Both the position numbers and the translations under genes were made by a program. From Pseudobdellovibrionaceae bacterium (GTDB lineage Bacteria; Bdellovibrionota; Bdellovibrionia; Bdellovibrionales; Bdellovibrionaceae), in assembly GCA_013359135.1 (NCBI GenBank), contig JABWCN010000006.1, positions 18,044 to 82,043 on the forward strand: DNA of 64,000 nucleotides, in the 5' to 3' direction. How positions within the stretch are numbered: the first letter of the stretch is position 1; the number at the start of each line of letters is the position of its first letter. This document shows, one piece after another, positions 20,001-30,000 of this stretch. Under the pieces are notes generated by a model, which did no database searches, was not told where the DNA came from, and was given only the letters and a program-made list of their open reading frames with translations.

Positions 20001-21706
20001 CGACAGCAGGTTCTTTTAGTCCAACGGTTGTAACTCCCAGCTTGACTATTAACACAAATCAAAGCCTTGAGGGGAACTATAAATTTGAAGAGGCAAAGGT
20101 CGTTGGTGACATTAATGGTGATGGATATGATGATGTCATGACTCACATTAATAATAATAATCAATGGGTTGTTGCTATTTATTATGGAAGTGCCAATGGA
20201 TTAATTCAATCCCCAACACCATCTTACAACGCAGTTGGAACTCAACCAAAACTTTTTAAGTCTATAACTGACACTAAACTTGGCGAACAAATTTTTAGAG
20301 CCGGAGATTTGAATGGTGATGGCTATGCAGATGTCTTAATTTTGAGTTCTAATGGTCTTGGAAGCTATATTTACTATGGTTCATCAAATGGTTTAGTTAC
20401 AAATGTTGAACCAGATATCTCTCCTGTAGGTAAAAATCCCCTTCGCTTTGCTGTTAATGGAACTAACGCAGTGACTTTTGATATTAACAAAATCACCTAT
20501 GAGCAGAATGGAATGACCGCTGTTCAATCTTATAATGGCAAAGTCCAATCTGTTACAGTGGGTAAGTTTAATAACGACATTTACGACGACATCGCTATTA
20601 GAGTTCGAGATAATTATACTATTCCTGCTAGCATCCAAAGTGGTTCCTTAAATTATTCGGGAACAGGACGTGTATTTATTCTCTATGGTAGCTCTTCTGG
20701 TCCAAAAATCAACACAGCAACTGGTAGAATTCTTCTGCAGGATGGATCAGGAAACCCTGCGGATGTTGTTAGTACCAATCCTTGCGACGCTCTTGATAAC
20801 TCCAATTGTAAGATACAAATGTTGACATCACCTAACGCTAGTTCATTGAATTTTGGATTTTCACTGGCTAGAAGAAACCTTTATAGTGTCGCAACCAGTG
20901 AATATGATGGTCTTTTGGTTTCAGATCCAACTTATAATAGCAATGCTGGTATTGTTTATGTTTTTAAAGGAGACGTAAGAGGACTTAACCCAGTGCCTAT
21001 ACAAAACTTAACTCCAAGAGACACAAATACTAACTTTGGATACACAATTGTTGAAGTTGGAGATATTAATGGAGACTTAAAAAAAGATATCGCCGTGAGT
21101 GCATACAACGTACCTAGTTCTTCTACTCGTGCTCAAGTTATTACGATATTTTTTGGAAAACAAGTACAGTCTCAATCCGCCTATGGGGGCGCTAATACAG
21201 ATTCTTTATCTGATACAAGTTTCTGGACGCCAGCCATTTTAGATAATCAAATTTCTACAGACTTCAAACCACAAGTCATCAATCCAGTATCTTCTGTTTC
21301 TACAGACTACTTTGGCTATGGCATGACTGGGTTAGGAGACTTTAATCGCGATGGCTATGCTGATCTAGCTATTAACGTCTCTAATGGAGATTACAATGTT
21401 AGTGGTAATGTTTCTCAAACAGGTTATGTTCTAATCTTTTTTGGAAGTGCAGATGGTTTGCAAATTCAAGAAAGTAAAATTACTCCGACTCCTTATCCTC
21501 GATGTTATCAAGGTACATCTGCAGTTTGTGATCCATATCAAGTCTTTTTGCCACAATTTTCAGAAAATGATTTTACTCATATTAATCCTTTCTCTGTGGG
21601 CGACTTAAACGGTGATGGTCTTCCTGATTTAGTTGTTGGAGCAGCAGGAAGATCTCACCCAAGTGGAAAAGGTATTTCAACAGGAGTTATCTATGTCCTT
21701 TATTAA
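17006..21706 (+). CDS. Giant FN3/FG-GAP repeat lipoprotein, paralogue 1
   Basis: 1566 aa. Lipoprotein signal with lipobox ALTSC (Cys32). Two fibronectin-III-like domains follow (from about residue 47: SPSSIRLTWGLDAKYTEYRI, and KSSNEVKLSWTMNSATTKFK). The rest is FG-GAP/integrin-alpha-type propeller blades with Ca-binding D-x-N-x-D-G-x-x-D loops, for example GDFNCDGLPDIAVSA, GDFNNDGFDDIAVSAP, GDINGDGYDDVM, GDLNGDGYADVLILS and GDLNGDGLPDLVVGA; I count about nine or ten. This suggests a calcium-stabilised adhesive surface protein. It starts 3 bp after the FliF-FliG-like gene, so the two are co-transcribed, and it overlaps the next paralogue by 14 bp. Function in adhesion is inference. Confidence 0.85.
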   Translation: MKINLDSFFKIKYGLIKVLIPIVLSLGALTSCSNSGLQGTSLYSKFQGISSAEALSPSSIRLTWGLDAKYTEYRIYENDAVTPAKKETFGMTTVSNLQAGTTYYYLISGYSEAAGENFVGDKISVMTMNHFTGLKSDGIILKSSNEVKLSWTMNSATTKFKIYYKNKTGTWDLNSPATIVENDNQYTLTGLTTGQEYCFYIKAEYLDGTSEPAASSEADLNSAAPCQLITAPMPSLPTISINSVTFGDFPWFWTANGDTTYKTEIYDSSTNNRIASRIGNGYFRSTVSLNQGNKNFYALVSNATGNVSRVDLNIISNKAVTSTAVRKMNSTGSIGPIFPPILSDGKGPQNLGTQVVSGDFNCDGLPDIAVSANASVPFSTKEHYSGIGSVTVYYTRQYIENDANGDPVTKYGLKTDVAPSATAVAPNPQLISYPIDTSSASIGTKLAVGNFNGDCYQKGYDAASPNGSPARGNCDYIYTHFTTPTAQLIRNTKKCDDLVVNTKAGYFYVVYGDPVLGLVSGSMSNTAGSDEQTCDSASSSCRTSKYNVPTGYNSSSFGRAIAVGDFNNDGFDDIAVSAPLNGTNIDDILVYRGDSLGIYPYGSSYSFSNIRADSSVGLAGAEIISSSSNDFGFSLTAVPNSRLCKNGSPASSVYRTQFLSDGSNQNINGLDTTKCADLIIGSPKKAHGSNTGSIYSCRGSQPTVGDKQKITSWTCREHYPNSIASELISDFGYSLVGVANQNGYPVGPNVLGTALSLRRPNVWGALFVGAPSSTINTQTNVGSVYGYYLTDSNGNNVSKGIQTVLGSAGGAHTVGADNAVPCDRVNSTCVVQRIYPSPAQVGMKFGFTLSSVGEKAGSDDPWMPMLAVGSPYRDNINTSGQTVTDAGALYLFRGDISTFMNQIDNGIEITQPKYNPTKLTACSNGDCTWLSGGVSPFGSTIVYSNTVSTSANLGLGGAAGFNSLADYSFNNDTQTDVFVSAPNDNTASTANGSLFGFFSTAGSFSPTVVTPSLTINTNQSLEGNYKFEEAKVVGDINGDGYDDVMTHINNNNQWVVAIYYGSANGLIQSPTPSYNAVGTQPKLFKSITDTKLGEQIFRAGDLNGDGYADVLILSSNGLGSYIYYGSSNGLVTNVEPDISPVGKNPLRFAVNGTNAVTFDINKITYEQNGMTAVQSYNGKVQSVTVGKFNNDIYDDIAIRVRDNYTIPASIQSGSLNYSGTGRVFILYGSSSGPKINTATGRILLQDGSGNPADVVSTNPCDALDNSNCKIQMLTSPNASSLNFGFSLARRNLYSVATSEYDGLLVSDPTYNSNAGIVYVFKGDVRGLNPVPIQNLTPRDTNTNFGYTIVEVGDINGDLKKDIAVSAYNVPSSSTRAQVITIFFGKQVQSQSAYGGANTDSLSDTSFWTPAILDNQISTDFKPQVINPVSSVSTDYFGYGMTGLGDFNRDGYADLAINVSNGDYNVSGNVSQTGYVLIFFGSADGLQIQESKITPTPYPRCYQGTSAVCDPYQVFLPQFSENDFTHINPFSVGDLNGDGLPDLVVGAAGRSHPSGKGISTGVIYVLY

Positions 21707-24700
21707 AACTCACGTTGGCAGCACATTAGCTTTTGTTGGATTGTTTTTACTTACTCTAACATCTTGTTCAGATGGAGGATTGCAAACAGGTTCTTCCACC
21801 GCCACATTTAGTGGAGTTACAACAGCTACCGTTCTTTCACCAACAAGTATTAAACTCAGCTGGGTGAAAAACTCTTCTGCTAAAGAATATCAAATTTATA
21901 TTAACTCAAGTACTTCTCCCGTCGGAAGTACAGCTCTTGATTATTATGTCGTTGAAAATCTAACTCCAGAAACTTCTTATTCATTCAAAGTTATTGGAAC
22001 ATCTGACTCAAATATTTTTGGCGCAGATAAGGAAATGCAAGCGACTACTTGGCCCAGGTTCACTGGTGTGACTTCAGCAAGTGCAGACAATCAAGGAAAT
22101 ATTTTACTTAGTTGGAACTTTCCTTACTCAGCTCAAAAATATTTAATTTTTTATAAAAAAAATTCTGCACCTGATGCAACATCTACTAACAACTGGGAAA
22201 CTGCCAACGTAGAATCAACAACCAACAGCGCTTCTATTAGTGGTCTTGATACCGCCAGTAAATACTATTTTATGGTTCATGCTGTATATAAAGAAGGTGA
22301 AAAAGAAATCACAACGAAATCAATTTCAGTCACAACACAAACAAGTTTTGCTGCCCCAACGTATACAATTTCAGAAGTTTCAATTGGAAATGTTCCAACG
22401 GTAACAGTAGACCCAACAGAAGATACTACGCATGGAGAAAACTTTTTTAAAACTACTGTCCTGTGGAATGGAGTTGCCGTTTCAGATCCTCTTATTGGAA
22501 AAGGCCAAGTTGTTCTTTCTGCGAATGCCAACCTCCCCTTGGGAAAAGTTGAGAATTTAGCTCTAAAAGTTGAATACTCTGATGGAAACAGATCTGAAAG
22601 TATGACAATTGAGGGACTAACAACCTATATTAAAGGTATCCCTACAAACATCGAAACGCCTGCCACTAGCTCCCTTGCTCAAGGCTCAAGCTATATGGGA
22701 AAAGTTTTAGCAAAAGGTGATTTTAATTGTGATGGTTTAGATGATTTAGCTATTGGAATGCCAGATGTATCTGTGGCCGATTTAGGCGTAAAATCAAATT
22801 TAGCTGGAGCTGTTATCGTTTACTACTCTAAGGAAACATCGCCAGGAGTGTTACAATTAAACACAACTGGAACACCTTCTGTTAATCCCGCGTCGGGGGA
22901 TCCTCAAATTATTACTTTTGATGATTTAACTCAGCGTGAACAATTTGGCTATTCTTTAGCTTCGGGAAACTTAAATGGTGATAAAAATGGTCAGTTCAGT
23001 TGTGATGATCTTATCGTAGGAGCGCCTTATTCACTTTCAAATTATGTGGGTGTGAGTGGTAGCTTCCAAGCACAAAATGGTGCTGCTTATGTCTTCTTTG
23101 GAAGTACAAAAGGTTTGTCTACAGCATCACATATTTCCGATATTGCTTCAAATACTTCAACTTGTGATGGAAGCTTAAATAATGCAATTTGTTCACCAGT
23201 AAAACTTTTTGAAAATCCAATGACCATTCCAACAAGTCTAACTGGTGGCCAACAGCTAAATAAAAGTTTCTCTGGAAATGGCAACTGGGAAAGATTTGGC
23301 TACTCTATTACTTTCATCGGTGATTTCAATGCTGATGGATATGATGATATCGCTATAGGTGCTCCTTACGCTCACTATGATGGGCGACTATCAAATTTGC
23401 CCACTACTTCTAAATTAATTGAAAATGCAGGAGCAGTTTATATTTACTTTGGTTCGAAGTTTGGTCTTGGATATGAATACCCAGCTGCCACTTCTACACC
23501 AACAGTATTAGATGCTGCTGTTAGGTATTTGAAAATTTACGCTCCAATTCCTCAAGCTAATGCTTTATTTGGTGCTGCTGTGGCTGGTGGTGGAGATATT
23601 GACGGTCGATATAAAATTAGAGCTAACGGTGGAGCTAATTTTTACGGTGGTGGTGATCTTGTTGTTGGTTCTCCTGGATTTAAATACTCGGACTATATTA
23701 ATACAAACTTACTTGCAACATCTCCTTACACCGTAGGTACGGACAAAGATTCTAATAGTATCTTGAGTTCGCCTTCGGGGAATTGGTGGGATGTTGGAGG
23801 AGTTTCTTTATCAGCTGGAACTAACTACTATGGATTCCCACAATCAACTAGCTCTGTGGGTGCAGCTTACATCTATTTTGGAAGAAGTGCCTCTTCTGCT
23901 CCTTCATCTGATGAAACTCCAAGCCGTTCTGCATTTTGGAAATGCGGTAGAAGAGGAATGTCAGTTAATGAACATTATTCCTGCTTGTTTGATAATTCAA
24001 ATGTCAAAATGTTAACTCCAAGAAAATCAAGTGTAGCTACCAATATCACTGGTTTTGGCTCAGCAGTTGCAGTTCTTGGGTCAAAATCTCGTTTTAAAGA
24101 AAACTCTGGAACAGACATATTAACTGTTGCTCCAACACCTGGTAATCCAAAACAGTATTTTGCTGACTCAAATGAAGATGGTTTTGCTGATGTGGTTGTT
24201 TCAGCGCCAAGCACTACTGTCAGTGGTAAAACTGGAGTCGGTATTTTGCAGGTTTACTATGGAAACTCTTCTCGGCTGTTTAACCCAAGCGATCTTTACA
24301 ACCTCTTTTCAGATACTAATCCATTAAGTGACTCTGGAAGTAATTCAGTTACCTGTTCTGATTTTACCACTATCAACTCTACATCTAAGCAACTATGTAA
24401 ACCTGTGATCATAAGCTCAACATCCCTTTCTTCAGGTGCTACTATTGGAAGCTCTCAATCACAATTTGCTGTTGGAGATGTAACAGGAGATGGTTTATTA
24501 GATCTTGCTGTTGGTGCTCCTGGAGAAAATGTCATCGGTACTGGTTCGGGAGCTGCCCTTGTCTTTGCAAGTGTTAAAAATGGTGGTCTGAGTCCAACTT
24601 ATAGAAAAATTTATACAACATTTGCAGATACTTCTGATGCTTTTGGAACTTCTGTTATTATTGGAAATTTTAATGGTGACAAGAGTAATGATCAATTAGC

Positions 24701-26981
24701 TAAAGGAAATAACACTCCACCTTTTGTTGATTTTCCTTATGGAGATCTTTTTGCTGGTGCACCTAATGATGAAATCTCACGTCCAGGTGGTGGAGCCGTT
24801 TATGGATTTTACACACAAGACACAGCTTTACCTTCTACACTAAGTACTCATACGCAATTGATCACAGAATCTTTAGCTTCATTTACTGAGTATGGACTTG
24901 GAGAAACAAAACTTGTTGGCGATATCAATAATGATGGTTATGTTGATGCTGTTTCTAAAGTAACTAGTTTTGGCCAAAAAGGCGAAAAAACCTACGATGC
25001 GGTTATATACTATGGAAGCTCGATTGGGCTGATAACCACTTCTTTTTGTCTGGCAAATCAAACTAAGATTTTCAAATCTGGAAGCCATACAGCCGACTGC
25101 TATCCTTCAAGATCTCCAACTCAAGGAATTACAAATCTTGATATCGCTTTACCTCAAAAAATTGAGCGCCCATCAAATTTAGATCCCTTATGGAGTTTTA
25201 TTGGAATAGATGCGGGTGACGTTAATCACGATGGTTTTGCTGATGTTTTATTTATTCCAGCTCCAGGAGCCACCACTAAATATTCTTCTTTATATTTTGG
25301 ATCAAGAACTGGATTGCTTAGCGTAGTTGATCCATCATGGATTCCTGCAGCTGGAGATCCTCAAATTGTAAGTGCCATCCTAACTGCACAAACTGCAAAT
25401 GGACAAGATACTTATGGAAACTCATCTACAAATAACAGATCACCCTTCGTAGCCGCAGATTTCAATGGTGACGGTTATTCCGACTTAGCTTTTGGCTTAC
25501 CCTATATTAGCAGTCGAAGAATGAATATGACTGCTGGTGACACGCCTGACCCAGCTGGCCTTATTGGTGGTCCATCAAAAGCGCTAGGAACTGGATGGGA
25601 ATGTTCTGGTTCTGTGACTTACTCATCATGCACAAATGGAGATGCGGTTCCTTGGGCTGGTTCGATCAGAATTCTTTATGGGTCTTCTTCTGGATACCAA
25701 ACTCCAAAGAAAAATGGTTCCACTGGAGATATTAATCGTGGTGAACCTTACCCTCTAAATATGGAAGGAACTGAAGAAGCTGCTGAGGCAAGCAAGCCTT
25801 GTGAATCAAGTGCTAATAATTCTGATCCAATTTGTAAACCAACCTATATGGATAATCCTGTTTTTGAAAACATCAGTTTTGGATATGATAAATTAGGACA
25901 TAATTTTGGAGCCAGCATCACCACTGCAGATGTAAATCACGACGGCTATCTTGACTTGTTGGTGGCAGCTCCTGGTTTTGAAGATCTTAGCTGTTATTCA
26001 GGAACAACTTATAGTAATTATGGCCGAGTCTATGTATTCTACGGCAGTCAATACGGCTTGCTCGCCACAACCGCAAGGAAGTACTACACTGCTGACTTGA
26101 CAGCCCCTTGTCCAGGAACTTTTGCAACAGACAAAGCTCTGCAAAATACCAACGGAGGCAAAGTGCGAGCTATAATGCCAACGTTAGTGGATTATGGTTT
26201 TGCAAATAACAAAACTGAAAGAAATTTTGGATTTTCTCTAATGTCTGCAGGAGATGTCAATGGTGATGGTTTTGATGACTTTATTATTGCTACTCCAAAT
26301 GACTCCTTTACGACCCTAACTAAAGCTGGATCTGCCTACATCTATTATGGGCCACTTTGTCCTGCTGATAACTATGATCAAATTACTGATGAGTTTCAAA
26401 ATGCTGATAATTTAAATATTCAAAAATTTTTTAAAGGGCAATTGCCAGTTGGTGCTTCGACAACTCAAGAATCAAATATCACGATAGCCGACACTACAAT
26501 AACTAATTCTTGCTTTAGAGGAGCTTCTACTAAAATGAAGCCAATGCCTCAAAAATTTTACGTTTACGGCGCTATAAGTAATGAACAGTGGGGTCTTTCG
26601 ATTATTGCCGGTAAACCTAAAAAAGGTGATTTTAACAGGGATGGATATGATGACATAATCATAGGAACGCCTTACTATAATGATGTCGTCAGAAATCTTG
26701 TGGACATAGGTCAAGGAGTTGTATTTTTTGGAAGTCCTCTTGGGTTATACACCAACGATTATCCAGCAACTTCAGTGGTACTTACAAACTCAAATCAAAT
26801 ACGACCTTATTCCATAGTACCGACTAATTATCCATCCAACTCGAAGTTTTTTATCAAAATGAGTACCAGTGGTGATATAAATGGCGATGGAACTATGGAT
26901 ATTTTAGTTCCATCTATACACTATAATGGCCAAACTCCCTTTAAAGGAGTCAGTTTAGGAACGTTTTTTATATTTAATTAA
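21693..26981 (+). CDS. Giant FN3/FG-GAP repeat lipoprotein, paralogue 2
   Basis: 1762 aa. The start is the ATG at 21693, set by CAGGAG six bases upstream; it lies inside the end of paralogue 1. Lipobox TLTSC (Cys25) is followed by DGGLQTGSS, very like NSGLQGTS in the first copy, then FN3-like domains (LSPTSIKLSWVKNSSAKEYQ) and about 14 FG-GAP blades (GDFNCDGLDDLAIGMP, GDFNADGYDDIAIGAP, GDVTGDGLLDLAVGAP, ADVNHDGYLDLLVAAP, GDFNRDGYDDIIIGTP and others), enough for two seven-bladed propellers. Tandem duplication from a common ancestor followed by strong divergence is likely. Confidence 0.87.
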   Translation: MSFIKTHVGSTLAFVGLFLLTLTSCSDGGLQTGSSTATFSGVTTATVLSPTSIKLSWVKNSSAKEYQIYINSSTSPVGSTALDYYVVENLTPETSYSFKVIGTSDSNIFGADKEMQATTWPRFTGVTSASADNQGNILLSWNFPYSAQKYLIFYKKNSAPDATSTNNWETANVESTTNSASISGLDTASKYYFMVHAVYKEGEKEITTKSISVTTQTSFAAPTYTISEVSIGNVPTVTVDPTEDTTHGENFFKTTVLWNGVAVSDPLIGKGQVVLSANANLPLGKVENLALKVEYSDGNRSESMTIEGLTTYIKGIPTNIETPATSSLAQGSSYMGKVLAKGDFNCDGLDDLAIGMPDVSVADLGVKSNLAGAVIVYYSKETSPGVLQLNTTGTPSVNPASGDPQIITFDDLTQREQFGYSLASGNLNGDKNGQFSCDDLIVGAPYSLSNYVGVSGSFQAQNGAAYVFFGSTKGLSTASHISDIASNTSTCDGSLNNAICSPVKLFENPMTIPTSLTGGQQLNKSFSGNGNWERFGYSITFIGDFNADGYDDIAIGAPYAHYDGRLSNLPTTSKLIENAGAVYIYFGSKFGLGYEYPAATSTPTVLDAAVRYLKIYAPIPQANALFGAAVAGGGDIDGRYKIRANGGANFYGGGDLVVGSPGFKYSDYINTNLLATSPYTVGTDKDSNSILSSPSGNWWDVGGVSLSAGTNYYGFPQSTSSVGAAYIYFGRSASSAPSSDETPSRSAFWKCGRRGMSVNEHYSCLFDNSNVKMLTPRKSSVATNITGFGSAVAVLGSKSRFKENSGTDILTVAPTPGNPKQYFADSNEDGFADVVVSAPSTTVSGKTGVGILQVYYGNSSRLFNPSDLYNLFSDTNPLSDSGSNSVTCSDFTTINSTSKQLCKPVIISSTSLSSGATIGSSQSQFAVGDVTGDGLLDLAVGAPGENVIGTGSGAALVFASVKNGGLSPTYRKIYTTFADTSDAFGTSVIIGNFNGDKSNDQLAKGNNTPPFVDFPYGDLFAGAPNDEISRPGGGAVYGFYTQDTALPSTLSTHTQLITESLASFTEYGLGETKLVGDINNDGYVDAVSKVTSFGQKGEKTYDAVIYYGSSIGLITTSFCLANQTKIFKSGSHTADCYPSRSPTQGITNLDIALPQKIERPSNLDPLWSFIGIDAGDVNHDGFADVLFIPAPGATTKYSSLYFGSRTGLLSVVDPSWIPAAGDPQIVSAILTAQTANGQDTYGNSSTNNRSPFVAADFNGDGYSDLAFGLPYISSRRMNMTAGDTPDPAGLIGGPSKALGTGWECSGSVTYSSCTNGDAVPWAGSIRILYGSSSGYQTPKKNGSTGDINRGEPYPLNMEGTEEAAEASKPCESSANNSDPICKPTYMDNPVFENISFGYDKLGHNFGASITTADVNHDGYLDLLVAAPGFEDLSCYSGTTYSNYGRVYVFYGSQYGLLATTARKYYTADLTAPCPGTFATDKALQNTNGGKVRAIMPTLVDYGFANNKTERNFGFSLMSAGDVNGDGFDDFIIATPNDSFTTLTKAGSAYIYYGPLCPADNYDQITDEFQNADNLNIQKFFKGQLPVGASTTQESNITIADTTITNSCFRGASTKMKPMPQKFYVYGAISNEQWGLSIIAGKPKKGDFNRDGYDDIIIGTPYYNDVVRNLVDIGQGVVFFGSPLGLYTNDYPATSVVLTNSNQIRPYSIVPTNYPSNSKFFIKMSTSGDINGDGTMDILVPSIHYNGQTPFKGVSLGTFFIFN

Positions 26982-27002
26982 GTTGAGTACGTTGGGGGAA
27001 AA

Positions 27003-30000
27003 TTGAAAGCCGTAAAAAAATATTTATTTTTTATATTTTTAATAGTCTCTACATTACTTGTAACTTCTTGTAAAAAAGATTCCTCATCTCCTATTGTTTT
27101 ACCTCCAGGTACTGAAGTTACTTACTCCACAAATGACTATGTTAGCTTATCTCAGGCTTATTACAAAGTAGAACTGCAACAATATAACTCCCTTGATAAA
27201 ACCTTTAACACTCTTTCTGATATTACCCCCAAAGTAAACTTAGACCTAGGTCAAAATGTATCTTATGTTCTTCCAAAAGATAAAAACACAGCTGGTATTT
27301 TTCTTATAAAAGTTAATCTATCAAGACAACCATTGAACTTTGAAGCCTTTGTTGTTCCAGGACGAACAACATTTCCAAGTATGGCAACAACTCTTGCTGT
27401 CGAACTCATTAAAAAATATTCTAATAAATCAATCGATACTTATCGTGAAGATACTGTCATTGCCATTGAAAATTTCATAAAAGAATACATACTCACTCAA
27501 AATAACAAATATACTGAAATTAAGGATCAAACTTTAGAAGTACAATACAAATTCATGAAGAATGGTCTTAGTTCTAATTACGACTTCCTTTCTTTATTAA
27601 AAGACTACGAAATTAATTTTAGCTTTAATGATAATGGGATTGTAAGTTCTGCGCCCTTTCCATTTTCTTTTAAAAATAATTTTCCCTCTCTGGACATGTC
27701 TAACTCAACTCCTGTATCAAAAATATATTATGGTATAGAAAAACAAGAAGTCCTTATTCGTGGTCAAGGAATTGACTTAGATAATGATTTTTTAATTTAT
27801 AGATGGAGCTTAGAAGGAGCTCCTATGAAAACACTAGAAAAAACAGAATTTCGTTGGACACCAGATTATGATGGTTTTAGAGCCACTCCATATGTTGTGT
27901 CTTTAGTGATAACTGATGGCAGTAAAGAACAAGCGCTTAAGTGGAATGTTCAAATTGCAAATTTTAATAGACTTCCAAAAGTTTCGTCTGACTGCCCCAA
28001 AGAAATAAAAGAAAATCAAACCGTAAAATGTAAAATTTCGGCTGTTGATTTTGACTCTGAAGCTACCAATATAAGCCTCAGAGATACAGGAGTTAATTCA
28101 AGAGCCACAATCAACTCATTGAAAACTGATGACTCTACAAGAGTCATCAAAATAAATAATACCACATCAGTTGATTTTGAGTTTACCCCCAACAACAAAG
28201 ACGCATTAGCACGATCTGCTTATTTTCAATTCGAAGTTGAAGATGCTGGTGGAGGAACAAGTAACTTTCCTCTGGCTTTTTCAATTGAGGACATCAACTC
28301 ACCCCCTGATATTGTTGGAACTTATACAGAAATAACTCCAGACAAAGATCATGAGTGGGATTACTGTGCATTAGAAAATCCCGATGGTGGTTTGATCCCT
28401 TTTGATTTCTCTATTAAAGTTCAAGATCCTGACAATATCACCGCCACAGCTGATGGTGGTTTTGATATTATTTCCACTCCTCGCTTAGGTGGTTCACTCA
28501 GCTGCTCGGGAGATGGTTGTGTTGAAGCGATTACATGTCCAGCTGGAATTATTTCCACTCCACAAGAGCAATATTTCTGTTATCGATGGAAGGCTTCTGA
28601 ATCAAAAAAAACAGGTACTCTTTCTTTCACGTTTAAAGATGATCATGGAGGAACTTCCGAACTTAGACAAATTTCTCTCGTTGCTTCTGACCGCAATGAA
28701 AAACCATGCGTAAGAGATATTCCTGGTGCCTATGGAAGATCCTTAAGTTTAAACCAAAATCAATATGATTACACTCTAAATGCTGATGATTTTGATCTTG
28801 ATGTGCCATTTGTTTCAATTACCTCAAATCAATCTTCAAATTCAAGCGATGTTTACCCCTTCCTTTATGATTCCAACACTTCAAAACCATTAATTTTTAG
28901 AAAAAAATATTTTGGAAATACTTTAAATAAAGCTCATTATAGAACTCGTTTTACTGACTTAAATACCCCTGGTGGTGCAAAGGTAAATCTTCGGGTCAAC
29001 TATCAATCTCCTTATAGTGGTGTAGTCAAATTTTATCGATCCACTACCTTCTCTTCTGATGTTACCATTCCACAAGATTTTCCAATTGAAACTAATGCCG
29101 GACTGCTGCCAACTTTACACTACAAGTACAAAACAGCTCAAACAGTTACTATGGAAAAAGATGATCTAGAGGTGTGGGTACCAGTTACCGTTTATGATCA
29201 AACGATTGCTGTAAACAAATTAAACTCTATAAAACCTACCACTATTGATGGTATTTCCGTAACAACTGCAGGCTTATCTGTTACTAATTCATCACCCATA
29301 ACTGATTTTGGAACAATAACTATTTCAAGAGTGAGTACCGCAACTAGCTTATCACTACCAAAGTATATGGAATTTTTCAGTAGTGATGAGTCTATACCAT
29401 CAAATAGTACAATGCATTTTTACAACTTTGCTAAAGTTGATTTCGCCGTTGGACAAAGTAGTGCTACGGTCAGTGTTTCAGCATTTAAAAATCACTTAAC
29501 TCATAGTTTTTCTAGCTCAAATACATTAAGTGTAAATAAGAACTTCATTCCTTACATTGATTTTGGTATCACCTCTGCGATAGGAACTCCACAAAATGAA
29601 ATGATCTTGGGTTCAACATTATCTGATAATTCAATAAAAGTTTCTTATGAAAACCTTTATAATTATACTAACTTTTCTTTAAATCCTATCAATGGATCCG
29701 CAAATAGATCTCTGACGGTAACCGCCGAAGATTCATTCACTTTATCTCAAAATTCTATTTTGAAGGATCAAAATGGAGATCAATATAAACTAGTTGGCAC
29801 TGATTTAACTTTATTTGGAACCCGTCAACTGCAACGCTTAGGTTCAGCAACTAATCCATTAAGTACTGCAATAACACTAACTGCTGCATCTACTATTTTT
29901 AATAGCTTGAACAATACTAAGTATGTTTTAGATCAAGACATTAATTTTCCTGCAAACACCACAACGGTGAATGCTAATTTAAAAAGAACTAATCACACAA

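Noticed and set aside
17006..26981. Repeated DNA in the FG-GAP genes as a possible repeat array or recombination hotspot
   Set aside because: The similarity is at protein motif level (D-x-N-x-D-G-x-x-D); the DNA copies differ and are not spaced as a regular array.
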